The position numbers and the translations under genes are program-made. The notes beneath the pieces are model-generated. The model saw only the letters and a program-made list of their open reading frames with translations, made no database searches and had not been told where the DNA came from. Positions 1 to 9,857 of a stretch of 48,765 bases of DNA are shown here, one piece after another (the first letter of the stretch is position 1; each line of letters begins with the position of its first letter). This DNA comes from 13-2-20CM-66-19 sp036273735 (lineage in GTDB: Bacteria > Pseudomonadota > Gammaproteobacteria > Steroidobacterales > Steroidobacteraceae), in contig DASUHA010000024.1 of the NCBI GenBank assembly GCA_036273735.1, positions 1-48,765 on the forward strand, in the 5' to 3' direction.

Positions 1-2404
1 TGCGGTGGAGAAGCGGGATGCGGCGCGACGGATTGATGTTCATCTCGCCGCGGATCTGACGGACGGCGAGAATGAAGGACTGCAGCCAGCTGACTTCGCG
101 CTCGCTGGCCTCGTCGCACGGAAAATCGGCGGGGCGAGGATAGGGGGCCAGCATCACGGTAGGGCCGGGCTGGCCCGCGAGCGGTGCGACGCGCTGCCAG
201 ATCTCTTCCGTGATGAACGGCATGATGGGATGCAGGGCGCGTTGCAGCGCTTCGAGAATCTCCAGCAGGGTGCGGCGGGTGCCGGCGCGCGCCGCTACCG
301 AGGAGGAGTCAGACTGCAGCACGGGCTTGGTGAGCTCGAGATACCAGTCGCAGAACTCGTACCAGGTGAACTCGTAAAGCGCGGTGGCGGCATAGTCGAA
401 ACGGTATTCGGCGAGAGCCTTCTCGACCGTCTCGATAGTGCGTCCGAAGCGCGAGCGGATCCAACGATCGGCTACCGAAAGCTCCACGCTTTTCGTGTCG
501 CTCGCGGCTCTGGCGTGCTCCCCGGCATTGCCTGCACTCAGGATGACGAAGCGCGCGGCATTCCACAGCTTGTTGCAGAAGTTGCGGTAACCGGCCACGC
601 GCGCGAGGTCGAAGCGGATGTCGCGGCTGGGGGAAGCCAGAGCGGCGAAAGTGAAGCGCAGCGCGTCGGTGCCGTGCGGCGCAATGCCTTCGGGGTACTC
701 CTTGCGCGTGGCTTTCTCGATCTTCGACTTCATCTGCGGCTGCATCAGGCCGCTCGTACGCTTGCCCAAGAGCGACTCGAGGTCGATGCCGTCGACGATG
801 TCGAGCGGGTCGATGACGTTGCCCTTGGTCTTCGACATCTTCTCGCCGTGCTCGTCGCGGATGAGCCCGGTGATGTAGACCTCCCGGAACGGGACCCCGC
901 CCATGAACTTCAGGCCCATCATCATCATCCGGGCAACCCAGAAAAAGATGATGTCGAATCCCGTCACGAGCACGGTGGTCGGGTAGAACTTGCCGAGCTC
1001 TGGAGTCTGCTGCGGCCAGCCGAGCGTGGAGAACGGCCAGAGCGCGGAGGAGAACCAGGTATCGAGGACGTCCGTATCCTGATTCAATTCGAGGTCGGGC
1101 GGGAGGCGGTGCTTGCTGCGGGCCTCCGCCTCGTTGCGCGCGACGTACACATTCCCTGCCCCGTCATACCATGCGGGGATGCGATGTCCCCACCAGAGCT
1201 GGCGGCTCACGCACCAGTCCTTGATGTTGCGCATCCATTCGAAATAGGTCTTGGCCCAGCTCTCCGGGACGAATCGCGTCGTGCCGCTCTCGACTGCCGC
1301 GATGGCCGGAGCGGCGAGCGGCGCGATCCTGACATACCACTGGTCGGTCAGGAGCGGCTCGAGCACCGCGCCGCTGCGATCGCCGCGGGGCACCACAAGC
1401 CGGTGCTTCTCGACCTTCCCGAGCAGTCCCGCCGCGTCGAGCTCGGCGACCACGCGCTTGCGCGCCTCGAGGCGGTCGAGGCCGCGGAAGCGCACGGGGA
1501 CATTGTCGTTGAGGGTGGCGCGCGGCGTGAAGATGTTGATCTGCTCGAGCCCGTGCCGAAGTCCGATCTCATAGTCGTTGAAATCGTGTGCCGGCGTGAT
1601 CTTCACGCATCCTGACCCGAATGAGGCGTCCACGTACGAATCGGCAATGATGGGAATGGTCCGATCCGTGAGCGGGAGTATCAGTCTATTGCCGACGAGT
1701 TGCTTGTAGCGCTCGTCGTCTGGATTCACGGCCACGGCTGTGTCGCCGAGCATCGTCTCAGGCCGCGTCGTGGCCACGATGACGTGGCCCGACCCGTCCT
1801 CGAGAGGGTACCGCAGATGCCAGAGGTGCCCTTCCTCCTCCTCGCTTTCCACCTCGAGGTCAGAGAGCGCCGTGAGGAGCACCGGGTCCCAATTGACGAG
1901 GCGCTTCCCGCGGTAGATCAGGCCTTCCTCGTGCAGGCGCACGAACACTTCGATCACCGCATGTGACAGGCCCGCATCCATGGTGAAGCGATCGCGCGAC
2001 CAGTCGACGGAATCTCCCAGGCGGCGCATCTGTGAGGCAATGGTGCCGCCCGACTGCGCTTTCCACGCCCAGACGCGCTCGATGAAGGCCTCGCGCGAGA
2101 GCTCGCTGCGCTTTGTGCCCTGCGCTTCGAGCTGGCGCTCGACGACCATCTGGGTTGCGATGCCGGCATGATCGGTTCCAGGCTGCCACAACGCATCATC
2201 ACCGCGCATGCGCCGGTATCGGGTGAGGGCATCCATTAGCGTGTGCTGAAACGCGTGGCCCATGTGCAGCGTACCCGTCACGTTGGGCGGCGGGATCATG
2301 ATGCAGAAGGGGGATCCGTGGCCGCTCGGCGCGAACCATCCCCGGGATTCCCACTGCTGATAGATCCGCCGCTCGATGTCGTGCGGCGCATACACTTTGT
2401 CCAT
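1..2404 (-). CDS. valS: Valyl-tRNA synthetase (3' end cut by window edge)
   Basis: Class I aminoacyl-tRNA synthetase that charges tRNA-Val in the cytoplasm. About 801 codons are visible from an ATG at 2404-2402; the usual length is about 920-950, so the C-terminal coiled-coil part lies outside the window. The N-terminus reads MDKVYAPHDIERRIYQQW. The HIGH signature is present as HMGH at residues 47-50, after the PPPNVTG stretch. The KMSKS signature is KMSKT at about residues 522-526. The CP1 editing region between them contains the expected TTRPETMLGDTAV motif. It is the last gene of the pepA-holC-valS run, a common gammaproteobacterial order, starting 54 bp after the holC stop. The antisense strand carries a long open frame that is only a shadow of this gene. 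Confidence 0.97.
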   Translation of the reverse strand, partial: MDKVYAPHDIERRIYQQWESRGWFAPSGHGSPFCIMIPPPNVTGTLHMGHAFQHTLMDALTRYRRMRGDDALWQPGTDHAGIATQMVVERQLEAQGTKRSELSREAFIERVWAWKAQSGGTIASQMRRLGDSVDWSRDRFTMDAGLSHAVIEVFVRLHEEGLIYRGKRLVNWDPVLLTALSDLEVESEEEEGHLWHLRYPLEDGSGHVIVATTRPETMLGDTAVAVNPDDERYKQLVGNRLILPLTDRTIPIIADSYVDASFGSGCVKITPAHDFNDYEIGLRHGLEQINIFTPRATLNDNVPVRFRGLDRLEARKRVVAELDAAGLLGKVEKHRLVVPRGDRSGAVLEPLLTDQWYVRIAPLAAPAIAAVESGTTRFVPESWAKTYFEWMRNIKDWCVSRQLWWGHRIPAWYDGAGNVYVARNEAEARSKHRLPPDLELNQDTDVLDTWFSSALWPFSTLGWPQQTPELGKFYPTTVLVTGFDIIFFWVARMMMMGLKFMGGVPFREVYITGLIRDEHGEKMSKTKGNVIDPLDIVDGIDLESLLGKRTSGLMQPQMKSKIEKATRKEYPEGIAPHGTDALRFTFAALASPSRDIRFDLARVAGYRNFCNKLWNAARFVILSAGNAGEHARAASDTKSVELSVADRWIRSRFGRTIETVEKALAEYRFDYAATALYEFTWYEFCDWYLELTKPVLQSDSSSVAARAGTRRTLLEILEALQRALHPIMPFITEEIWQRVAPLAGQPGPTVMLAPYPRPADFPCDEASEREVSWLQSFILAVRQIRGEMNINPSRRIPLLHR

Positions 2405-2458
2405 GGTGAGACGGCGGGCCCTGAATGACTGTCAGGGCATTATAGCGGTCGGACGCCG

Positions 2459-2977
2459 CTATTCCGCGCGCAGCGTATGGGTTGCAGGCTCGACGCCCAG
2501 CTCCCGGTAGGCCTTGAAGCGTGCCCGCCCGGCTCGCCGACGCTCCTCATCGCCATCGACGATCTCGGCGATCCGCCGCGTCAGCTGCAGAAAAGGTGGC
2601 GGGTCGGCGGCGAGATTCACGACGAAGTCGAAGCGCGCGGCGGGCGCCGCCGCTGCGCCCAGCAGCACGGGCGCCTCGGCGGCCCCGTTGGTTGTCAGCC
2701 AATCGTGCGGCACGAAGCTGCCGTCAGTGAAGGTCCACAGCAGCTCATCGAGCATCTCGAGCTCGGCGCGATCGGTGTGCCAGATGAGCGTGCGCTGGGA
2801 AGCGAGATAGGCCTTCTCCGCGAGCCGACAGGCGACCTTCAGGCGTGCCGGGGTCCCTGTCCCCTCGAGCACGTAGAAATCGACGCGTAGAGTCTGCTCA
2901 GCGGTGGAGGAGGCGGGCGGAGAGGAATCGGCGCCGCTCCGGGCGGCAGATGCTGAGGTGCCGTCGCTGTCGCCCAT
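2459..2977 (-). CDS. holC: DNA polymerase III chi subunit
   Basis: Chi subunit of the clamp-loader complex, which links the polymerase III holoenzyme to single-strand binding protein. The family core starts near residue 31 with VDFYVLEG. It includes the RTLIWHTD and LDELLWTF segments and the FVPHDWL motif around the SSB-binding surface. The protein is 172 residues, against about 147 in E. coli. The extra length is an Ala/Ser-rich N-terminal tail of about 30 residues that is either a real extension or a start-site artefact, since no clear ribosome site decides it. It starts 18 bp after the pepA stop and is followed by valS, which supports the assignment. Confidence 0.93.
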   Translation of the reverse strand: MGDSDGTSASAARSGADSSPPASSTAEQTLRVDFYVLEGTGTPARLKVACRLAEKAYLASQRTLIWHTDRAELEMLDELLWTFTDGSFVPHDWLTTNGAAEAPVLLGAAAAPAARFDFVVNLAADPPPFLQLTRRIAEIVDGDEERRRAGRARFKAYRELGVEPATHTLRAE

Positions 2978-2995
2978 GACTCACGCCGTGGCGCG

Positions 2996-4501
2996 TCAGA
3001 CCTTGGCGCGGTGAATGAGGAAATCCGAGAGAAGGGGTGTCGGACGTCCAGTGCTGCCCTTCTGCGCACCGCTGAGATATGCGGTGCCCGCTACGTCGAG
3101 GTGCGCCCATTTCAACCCCTGTGTGAATTTGCCCAGGAACGCCGCGGCGGTAATGGCACCGCCGTCCCGTCCGCCGATATTGGCGAAGTCTGCAAAGTTG
3201 CTCTTGAGCTGCTCCGCATACTCTTCCGTGACCGGCAGCGGCCATGCTCGATCGTCGGCGCGAGCGCCTGCTTCGACGAGCTCCGTGACCAGTCCCTCGT
3301 CGTTCCCCATGGCACCCGAGTGGTGATGTCCGAGTGCCACCACGCAGGCCCCGGTCAATGTCGCGATGTCGATGACCGCCGCCGGCTCGAACCTGCGGGC
3401 GTAGTGCAGCGCGTCGCAGAGAATCAGTCGGCCCTCGGCATCGGTGTTGAGAATCTCCACGGTCTGCCCGGAGGCGCTGGTGGCGATGTCGCCGGGCTTG
3501 ACGGCCTTGCCGTCCGGCATGTTCTCGACCGCTGCGACCAGCCCGATGACGCGCAGAGGCAGATCGAGCGATGCGGCGAGCATCAGCGAGGCAATCACCG
3601 CCGCCGCGCCGCTCATGTCAAATTTCATCTCGTCCATGGCCGGCGGGTCCTTGAGGGATATGCCGCCCGTATCGAAGGTCACGCCCTTGCCGACGAGGAT
3701 CACGGGGGCCGCGGACTTAGCGCTCTTTTTGCCGGACCCGCCGTGCTCGATCACAATGAAGCGCGGCGGCTCGGCGCTGCCCTGCGACACCGCGAGGAGG
3801 CATCCCATCTTCTCGCGGCGGATCGCCGGCTCATCGAGCACGCGCACGCGTAGCGACGGGTGGCGCTTCGCGAGCGCACGGGTCTCCTCGGCGAGAAAGG
3901 TGGGTGTGCAGACGTTCGGCGGCAGATTCGCGAGGTCGCGCTGGATCTTGCTCGCATCGGCAATGGCCGCGCCATGCGCCAGCCCGCGACTCACCTTGGC
4001 GGTCGCGCCCTTGGTCACCGGGCCGGCCAGCACCCGCTCGAGCGAAGCGGGCTTCGGCTTCTTGCCCGTCTTCAGGTCGTTGGTGCGATAGAGGCCCATG
4101 CCGGCGATCTCTGCGACCGCTCGGCCGAAATAATAGTCGTCGAGCTCCTTTGCGGCCGGCCTCTCGATGGCGATGGCAACGCTCTCGACTCCGGTCTTCA
4201 GCAGCGCGGCGACGGCGGCGGCCCAAGCCCTGCGCCAGGTCTTGCGGCTGAAGCCCTTCTTCGCGCCGAGGCCGGTGAGCAGGACACGTGAGGCGCCCAG
4301 ATCCGGCACATCCGTCAGCAGGAGGGTCTCGCCCGCCTTGCCGGGAAAATCCCCCCGGCCGAGCAGCTTCTTCAGGCGTCCGCCGCCCGCCGAATCGACG
4401 GCACGGGCCTCCTCGGTGAGCTCTCCATCCTCGAATACGCCGACGACGAGGCAGTCCACCTCGAGCGTGACTATCCCCTTGGTCCAGGTCTCGAATCGCA
4501 T
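2996..4501 (-). CDS. pepA: Leucyl aminopeptidase (M17 family)
   Basis: Cytosolic dinuclear-metal aminopeptidase that removes N-terminal residues; in E. coli it also binds DNA in Xer recombination and carAB control. About 501 residues, a normal family length. The catalytic domain shows KGVTFDTGGISLKDP and the M17 signature NTDAEGRL, which carry the metal-binding Asp/Glu residues. I chose the ATG at 4501 (MRFETWTKG) over an upstream ATG at 4543: family members begin close to this point and the upstream 14 residues look non-coding. It is first in the pepA-holC-valS unit and divergent from lptF across 165 bp. Confidence 0.96.
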   Translation of the reverse strand: MRFETWTKGIVTLEVDCLVVGVFEDGELTEEARAVDSAGGGRLKKLLGRGDFPGKAGETLLLTDVPDLGASRVLLTGLGAKKGFSRKTWRRAWAAAVAALLKTGVESVAIAIERPAAKELDDYYFGRAVAEIAGMGLYRTNDLKTGKKPKPASLERVLAGPVTKGATAKVSRGLAHGAAIADASKIQRDLANLPPNVCTPTFLAEETRALAKRHPSLRVRVLDEPAIRREKMGCLLAVSQGSAEPPRFIVIEHGGSGKKSAKSAAPVILVGKGVTFDTGGISLKDPPAMDEMKFDMSGAAAVIASLMLAASLDLPLRVIGLVAAVENMPDGKAVKPGDIATSASGQTVEILNTDAEGRLILCDALHYARRFEPAAVIDIATLTGACVVALGHHHSGAMGNDEGLVTELVEAGARADDRAWPLPVTEEYAEQLKSNFADFANIGGRDGGAITAAAFLGKFTQGLKWAHLDVAGTAYLSGAQKGSTGRPTPLLSDFLIHRAKV

Positions 4502-4666
4502 CTCGTATCCCCTAGTGCCGGTATGGTGCCGGATAGCCAGCACAGGCCGGCGTATTGTTCGTTTCGCCGGCGCGGGCCATTGAGGCGCGCAACCGTCTGC
4601 TTTACCTTAGTTATTTTAGTTTAACCCACCGGCGGTCCGGCGGGGAAAGTCACGGCAGGTCTCCGG
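4502..4666. promoter_or_regulatory. Divergent pepA / lptF promoter region
   Basis: This gap separates the divergent pepA and lptFG operons, so it must carry promoters for both. It contains an AT-rich patch at about 4598-4624 that stands out from the GC-rich surroundings. Read toward pepA, the patch includes TAAAAT, five of six matches to a -10 box. I could not find convincing -35 partners on either strand, so exact promoter positions are not called. Confidence 0.35.
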
Positions 4667-5758
4667 TTGGGGAAAATCCTCGGGCGCTACATATTGCGCG
4701 AAGTCATCACCGCCTGGCTGGTGGTGATGGGGGTGCTGCTCGTCATTCTGCTCGCGAACCAGCTGGCCGCCGTCCTCGAGCGCGCCGCGGTGAGCCAGTT
4801 TCCGCAGGGTGTCGTATTCGAGCTCATCTACCTCGGCGTACTGCAGTATTTGAGCCTGCTGGTGCCCTTCGGGCTACTGCTCGGCATCGTCCTCGCTCTC
4901 GGCAGGGTCTATCACGACAGCGAGCTGGCTGCAGCCTTAGCCTGCGGCGTCAGACCCATGAGCCTCTACGGCCCCGTGATCGGCCTGGGGGTTCTGCTGG
5001 CGATCGGACTCGCGGCGCTCACCCTGGTCGTCGCCCCCGGGGCAACGGAGCAGGCGCTGACCCTACGCAACGCCGCCATGCGCGCCGGGCAGTTCGCCCC
5101 CCTGCAGCCTGGGACGTTCCGCGCGTTCGGCGGCGGCAGTGCCGTCGTCTATGCCGAGAAGGTCGATGCCGATGGCACCCTGCAGAACGTATTCGTGGAG
5201 AGAAACGAGGGCCCGATGGTGGAAGTGGCTATCGCCCGGCGGGCGCTGCACACCGCGGCCACCGATGGGACGACCCAGACCATCAAGCTACTGGACGGTG
5301 AGCGCCTGGTGGGCATTCCCGGCAGCACCCGGTTCCGGACCAGCAACTACGCCGAGCTCAGCATTCCGATCCGCGTGCCGCCGGCGAATGATGTGATCAC
5401 GGACCTCGATGCACAGCCCACGGCGGCGCTCGTCGCGTCTCCTGACCCCAAGCGCCAGGCGCAGCTTCAGTGGCGGCTGTCGATGCCGCTGATGTGCATC
5501 GTTCTGACGGCGATCGCGGTGCCGCTCGCACGCCTGAACCCGCGCCAAGGCCGCTATGCCCGCGTCTGGCTCGCGCTGCTGGTCTATCTCGTGTATTCCA
5601 ACCTCATCTCCCTCGGTCAGGCCTGGATCGCCAGGGGTGCCGTTCCCGCGGCGGTCGGTCTCTGGTGGACCCATGTCGTCGTCGTGTTGCTCACCCTCGC
5701 AGTGGTCTTCGGGCCGAAGAGCCTGCAACGCCTGCGTTATCGGACGGCCCGCGCATGA
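4667..5758 (+). CDS. lptF: LPS export ABC transporter permease LptF
   Basis: Inner-membrane permease of the LptB2FG complex that extracts lipopolysaccharide and passes it to LptC. 363 residues, matching the family (about 366 in E. coli). Three N-terminal membrane segments (about residues 15-35, 50-75 and 100-120) are followed by a periplasmic beta-jellyroll domain. The C-terminal membrane segments follow the WRLSMPLMCIVLTAIAVPLA stretch. The start is TTG: the following GKILGRYILREV aligns with the usual LptF N-terminus and no ATG lies nearby. The stop overlaps the lptG start in ATGA, so the two are translationally coupled. Confidence 0.95.
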   Translation: MGKILGRYILREVITAWLVVMGVLLVILLANQLAAVLERAAVSQFPQGVVFELIYLGVLQYLSLLVPFGLLLGIVLALGRVYHDSELAAALACGVRPMSLYGPVIGLGVLLAIGLAALTLVVAPGATEQALTLRNAAMRAGQFAPLQPGTFRAFGGGSAVVYAEKVDADGTLQNVFVERNEGPMVEVAIARRALHTAATDGTTQTIKLLDGERLVGIPGSTRFRTSNYAELSIPIRVPPANDVITDLDAQPTAALVASPDPKRQAQLQWRLSMPLMCIVLTAIAVPLARLNPRQGRYARVWLALLVYLVYSNLISLGQAWIARGAVPAAVGLWWTHVVVVLLTLAVVFGPKSLQRLRYRTARA

Positions 5759-6894
5759 GCATGCTCGACCGCTACATCGTGCGCTCCATCCTCGGTGCCG
5801 TGGCGCTCGCCATGGTGGTATTCCTCATCCTCGGCGGCCTCTTCGTATTCATCGGTCAACAGGGTGACATCGGCGTGGGCCACTACACCGTCGTCGATGC
5901 GATGTGGTACACACTCCTCAACCTGCCGCAGCAGGTATACCAGCTCCTGCCGATCACGGCGCTCATCGGCTCGGTCATCGGTCTCGGCCAGCTCGCGCGC
6001 GGCAGCGAGATCACCGTCATTCGCGCGACCGGAGTGTCAGTCGCGCGCCTCGCCGGCACGACGCTCCTGGTCGCGGCGCTCCTCATCGCCCTCGAGGGCG
6101 CACTCGGCGAGTTCGTCGCGCCGCAGCTGCAGGAGGCGGCGAACCAGCAGAAGGCGTTCAGCAAATACAGCAGTGTCGGCTTCGGCGGTGGCGCTGGCGC
6201 GTGGGTGCGCGACGGCGGCCTGATTCTGAACGTCGCGAGACAATCGGGAAAGCGCCAGTTCGTCGGCATGCAGGTGTTCGAGCTGTCGCCCGATCACTCA
6301 CTCGTTTCCATCGGCCGTGCTGCGAGCGCAACGGCCGCCGGTCAGCACACCTGGATGCTCGGCGGGTATACCGAGTCGCGCTTCGCCTACGGCAGTGTCG
6401 ATGCGCCGGCAGCCTCGCCGGGTTGCGATCAGCAATCGACGCCATGCCGGCCGCCGCCCGTCGATCGGGTGACGGCCAGCGCCCCGGGCCAGAAGGTGCT
6501 GCAATCGAACGTCACCGCGGGCTTCCTCGGGCTCGCGGTACAGGACCCTGAGCAGTTGACTCTGAGCTCCCTGTGGCAGCTCATCGACTACTTCCACACC
6601 AACTCGCTCGATGCCAGGCAGTACGTGTTCGCGTTCTGGTCGAAGATTGCGCGCACGCTGGCGATCGCCTTCTCGGTGCTTCTCGCTCTGCCGTTCGTCC
6701 TCGGCTCGATGCGCTCGGCGGGCTCCGGGACACGCACGATGCTGGCGCTGGTGATCGGCATCCTTTTCTTCCTGCTGCAGCGGCTGATCGAGAGCGGGAC
6801 GATCGTTTTCAACCTGGATCCGGTCATCCTCGCGTGGCTCCCGACAGCGCTGTTGGCGGCGGTGACCCTGCTTCTGTTGGCCCGGGCCCGCTAG
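5755..6894 (+). CDS. lptG: LPS export ABC transporter permease LptG
   Basis: Partner of LptF in the lipopolysaccharide exporter. 379 residues from the ATG at 5755, which overlaps the lptF stop by 4 bases. The open frame continues upstream inside lptF, but MSMLDRYIVRSILGAVALAM is the normal LptG beginning. It has six predicted membrane helices in 3+3 arrangement around a periplasmic jellyroll. The jellyroll holds a Pro/Cys-containing insert at about residues 220-240 (DQQSTPCRPPPVDR) that makes the protein slightly longer than the E. coli one (360). The 3' end converges on the DUF4340 gene with 21 bp between them and no visible terminator. Confidence 0.95.
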   Translation: MSMLDRYIVRSILGAVALAMVVFLILGGLFVFIGQQGDIGVGHYTVVDAMWYTLLNLPQQVYQLLPITALIGSVIGLGQLARGSEITVIRATGVSVARLAGTTLLVAALLIALEGALGEFVAPQLQEAANQQKAFSKYSSVGFGGGAGAWVRDGGLILNVARQSGKRQFVGMQVFELSPDHSLVSIGRAASATAAGQHTWMLGGYTESRFAYGSVDAPAASPGCDQQSTPCRPPPVDRVTASAPGQKVLQSNVTAGFLGLAVQDPEQLTLSSLWQLIDYFHTNSLDARQYVFAFWSKIARTLAIAFSVLLALPFVLGSMRSAGSGTRTMLALVIGILFFLLQRLIESGTIVFNLDPVILAWLPTALLAAVTLLLLARAR

Positions 6895-6915
6895 CGCCTC
6901 CCGGCGTCCTGCGGA

Positions 6916-7962
6916 CTACTTCGATTTCGCCGGATGCGCGTGCGGTCTCGCTTGCGCCTTCTTGGCTGGAAGGGGCTTCAGCAGGCCATCCATCGACTGA
7001 AAGATCTCATCGTAGCGGTAGTCGGGGATCTCGTAGTCCCAGCCCTGCACACGGGAGTTGATCTGCTGCGCCTCGGCGGCAGCGGATTTGTCCGTTGCAT
7101 GCGCCGACACGTCGATGTACCCGCTGCTCGCCTGTTTGTAGCCGCTGACGTCGATCTCCAGGCCGTCGAAGGTCTTGAAGACGGCGTGGGCAAGGTCGGT
7201 ACTCTGCGGCGCCGGAGTGGCCTTGCGTACGTCGGTCAGGGTAAGGCTGGAGAGGGCGCTCCCCATCGTGTTCGCGGCGTCTGCAGCCGTCAGCTCGCGA
7301 CCGTGAGGAATGCCGTGGACCGTGAAGTTGGCGTCGGTCTTTTTGTCGCGTGAGGCGGTGAACCCGGGCCCCTTGGCGGGCTGCTCTACGATCTCACTCA
7401 CGCGGCTCTGCGAGACATCGAGGATCGTCGGCTCGAGCCAGAGTTTCGGGTCTGCATCGACGAGGACGATGGGGCTCGCGAGCAGGCTCTGCGCGGAATT
7501 GACCACGCGCACGTAGCAGTCGTTGGCGTCCATGGAGTGGCCGACGATCAATGACCAGGTCTTGCCGGGGGTGATGATGTCGATACGCGCCCCGGTGGCC
7601 TTGGGCTGGCTCACATCGTCGACGCCGAGCACGGGATAGTTGCGGGCGATGCTCGTCTTGCGCTCCACGGCCTCGAGCGATCCGAGATCGAGCAGAAGCT
7701 TGCGCAGCTTGCCCGAGTCGGCGGGGTAGCCGCGCTCGCCCACGATCCAGTCGGCGGCCTTGCGCTCCAGCGTCGCCGTGGTGTTGCCGGCCTTGGTAAT
7801 GCGGATCTGCGTGACATCGTTCAAGGCGCTCTCGAGTCCGGGGAGGACCCGCGTGTTGGCCGCGGCGTCCGAACCGCTCTGACTGCGGCTCGACACCCAG
7901 GCGGCGATCGCGATGATGAAGATGCCGATGGCAAAGAGGAGCGTGACGCGCCTTGCGGTCAT
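6916..7962 (-). CDS. DUF4340 domain protein, last gene of a Gld-type ABC operon
   Basis: 348 residues. One N-terminal membrane anchor (about residues 7-24) is followed by an extracytoplasmic region with the DUF4340 pattern: an ITKAGNTTATLERK strand pair, WIVGERGYPADSGKL, then two further repeats of the fold. The C-terminus is Ala/Lys/His-rich. Genes of this family usually sit directly after a GldG-like gene, as here. The molecular role is unknown; it is probably an accessory envelope subunit of the transporter. Translation starts at an ATG 6 bases beyond the preceding stop, with AGGA about 9 bases upstream, so it is tightly coupled to the gene before it. Confidence 0.85.
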   Translation of the reverse strand: MTARRVTLLFAIGIFIIAIAAWVSSRSQSGSDAAANTRVLPGLESALNDVTQIRITKAGNTTATLERKAADWIVGERGYPADSGKLRKLLLDLGSLEAVERKTSIARNYPVLGVDDVSQPKATGARIDIITPGKTWSLIVGHSMDANDCYVRVVNSAQSLLASPIVLVDADPKLWLEPTILDVSQSRVSEIVEQPAKGPGFTASRDKKTDANFTVHGIPHGRELTAADAANTMGSALSSLTLTDVRKATPAPQSTDLAHAVFKTFDGLEIDVSGYKQASSGYIDVSAHATDKSAAAEAQQINSRVQGWDYEIPDYRYDEIFQSMDGLLKPLPAKKAQARPHAHPAKSK

Positions 7963-7967
7963 GGATG

Positions 7968-9848
7968 TTATTCCTTGCTGGAGACGGCGTGGGGACGTCT
8001 GCGGCGCATCGCGGCGATGAGCAGCGCGGCGAGCGCGAAGAGGGCCGGCATCACGATGATGTCGATGAATTTCAGGCGCGCGCCGAGCTCGTCGATGTCG
8101 CTGACGAGCCCGGCCTGTACGGCGCGCAGGCGCTTGCGGATCTCGAGCTTCTCCGCCTCGAAGTGCTCGATCTCCTGCTGTTGCGCGGGCGTCAGGATCA
8201 GCGCCGACTTGTCGTTGCGTTTCGACTGCAGCAGGGTCAGCTGCTGCTCGGTATCCTGCAGCTTCTGCTGCAGCTGCTGCTCCTGTGCGTGGAAGCGGGC
8301 GTTTGCCACGCGCCGTAGGGCGTCGACCCGCACGAAGGGACGGGTAAAGCCTGCGCGGCCACGCACGCTGATCAGGTCCGAGCTCCCGGAAAGATTGTCG
8401 AGCGTGTTCAGCACCAGGTCACCGTTGCTTGCCCAGGCCTGCGCGATGCTCTGACCCAAGAGCTGCTGCTCACGCACCCACAGATAGTCGGAGAGGAGGT
8501 CGGTGTCGGCGAAGACCACGAGGTTCACGGGTCTGACCGATGCCTTGAGATCCCGCTGACCGGCAGGCAGCGTCACGCCCTTGGGCGGACCGTCGGGGAA
8601 TGCGGTCTTCACCATTCCGGTGAAGCGCGCGGCGATGGTATAGCGGTTACCGGTAGGCTTGAACCCGTCCAACAGGCTCGTCGGATTCATCAGCATGGCA
8701 AATCGCTGTGCGGGCATCGCCTCCGCATCGGCGCTCGATTGGATCAACGGCTCGAACTTGATGCTCGCGCCCTTCGCTGGGGCCACATAGCCGGCGGTTG
8801 CGACATTGACGTTGGAGAGCCCCGAGGTGATGACATCGCTCTGTGAGAGCGAGTTGTCGCCGAGCCCGAGGATCCCGATATGCTCGACCGGCGGCTCGCC
8901 CTCGCGCATGGCGACGGTGAGCGCGTGGCCGCGGTCGGCCACCACTTCGCGCGGATTGAAGTCGACTCCCCAGGCGGAAAGGAGCGTCTCCATGTGGGAG
9001 GCGCGGTCGGCTCCCATGGCCTGCATCGGATTGCCCCCGGACTGATCCGCCTGCGCCAGCGGATCGAGGAAGGTCACGATGTGTCCTCCCCGCAGCGCGT
9101 ACTGGTCGATGGCGAACTGCGTGGCAGGCGAGAGGTTCTTCGGATCGACCAGCACGAGCACGCGGACATCCGGGCCGATCGAGGTTGCGGTCGGCTCGAG
9201 CGGGCGCACATCGAAGAGCTGCTGTGCCTGCGAGTAGATCATCCAGGGCTTGCCCGGCTGGCCGCTCTGCGGGTCGAAACCGCCACTCATGGGCAGCGTC
9301 GAGAGCCAGGCGACGACCGGCTTTGCGGGATGCGCCAGCTGATAGACGAGCTTCGCCACATCGTACTCGAGGAAGCGCTGCTTGTCGGGGTCGAAGAACG
9401 GGATGGCCTGTTGGCCGTTGGTGGAGTTGGTGCCGGCGAGACCGAAGAAGAACTTGGTGCCGGCCTCGTTGATGGCGGTGCCCGTGACCCCGAGCTCCGA
9501 GGCGCGATCCTCCTCGACCGAGAACGGCTGCGGATCGATGACGTGCAGATGGATCATGCCGCCCGAGCGCTGCTTGAGCTCCTCGAGGAAGTCGTGCACC
9601 CGTTGGCCGTAGGGGCGGATCTGCGGGATGGATTCCGCGGTCTTGGCCGAGTAGAAGAAGTAGAGATCGATCGGCTCCTTGATGCTCTGCAGGATCCGAT
9701 CGGTGCCGGGCGAGATGGTGTAGAGGCGGTTCTGGGTGAGATCCAGCTGCCAGCCCGCGAGGGAGTAGTTGAAGAGAATGGTGAGGCCGATGAAGGTGAG
9801 CGCCAGCGCAGCCACCGCGCCCCAGCCGAGGGTCGAGCGTTTGGTCAT
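7968..9848 (-). CDS. GldG-like ABC transporter auxiliary subunit
   Basis: 626 residues. A membrane helix at about residues 12-30 is followed by the GldG hallmark DLTQNRLYTISPGTDRIL. Next comes a large periplasmic domain of the ABC-type-uncharacterised-transport type. Before the final helix (about 598-616) a Gln-rich coiled coil (about residues 520-585) spans the EQQLQQKLQDTEQQLTLLQS area. In Bacteroidetes GldA/F/G are needed for gliding and Type IX-linked functions. In proteobacteria the homologues are widespread but lack an agreed substrate. AGGAG sits 7 bases before the ATG and overlaps the stop of the permease gene, so the two are co-translated. Confidence 0.88.
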   Translation of the reverse strand: MTKRSTLGWGAVAALALTFIGLTILFNYSLAGWQLDLTQNRLYTISPGTDRILQSIKEPIDLYFFYSAKTAESIPQIRPYGQRVHDFLEELKQRSGGMIHLHVIDPQPFSVEEDRASELGVTGTAINEAGTKFFFGLAGTNSTNGQQAIPFFDPDKQRFLEYDVAKLVYQLAHPAKPVVAWLSTLPMSGGFDPQSGQPGKPWMIYSQAQQLFDVRPLEPTATSIGPDVRVLVLVDPKNLSPATQFAIDQYALRGGHIVTFLDPLAQADQSGGNPMQAMGADRASHMETLLSAWGVDFNPREVVADRGHALTVAMREGEPPVEHIGILGLGDNSLSQSDVITSGLSNVNVATAGYVAPAKGASIKFEPLIQSSADAEAMPAQRFAMLMNPTSLLDGFKPTGNRYTIAARFTGMVKTAFPDGPPKGVTLPAGQRDLKASVRPVNLVVFADTDLLSDYLWVREQQLLGQSIAQAWASNGDLVLNTLDNLSGSSDLISVRGRAGFTRPFVRVDALRRVANARFHAQEQQLQQKLQDTEQQLTLLQSKRNDKSALILTPAQQQEIEHFEAEKLEIRKRLRAVQAGLVSDIDELGARLKFIDIIVMPALFALAALLIAAMRRRRPHAVSSKE

Positions 9849-9857
9849 GAGGCGCTC

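Noticed and set aside
5..1615. Long plus-strand open frame of 536 codons
   Set aside because: It is antisense to valS, whose motifs are clear on the minus strand; such frames are expected in GC-rich DNA.
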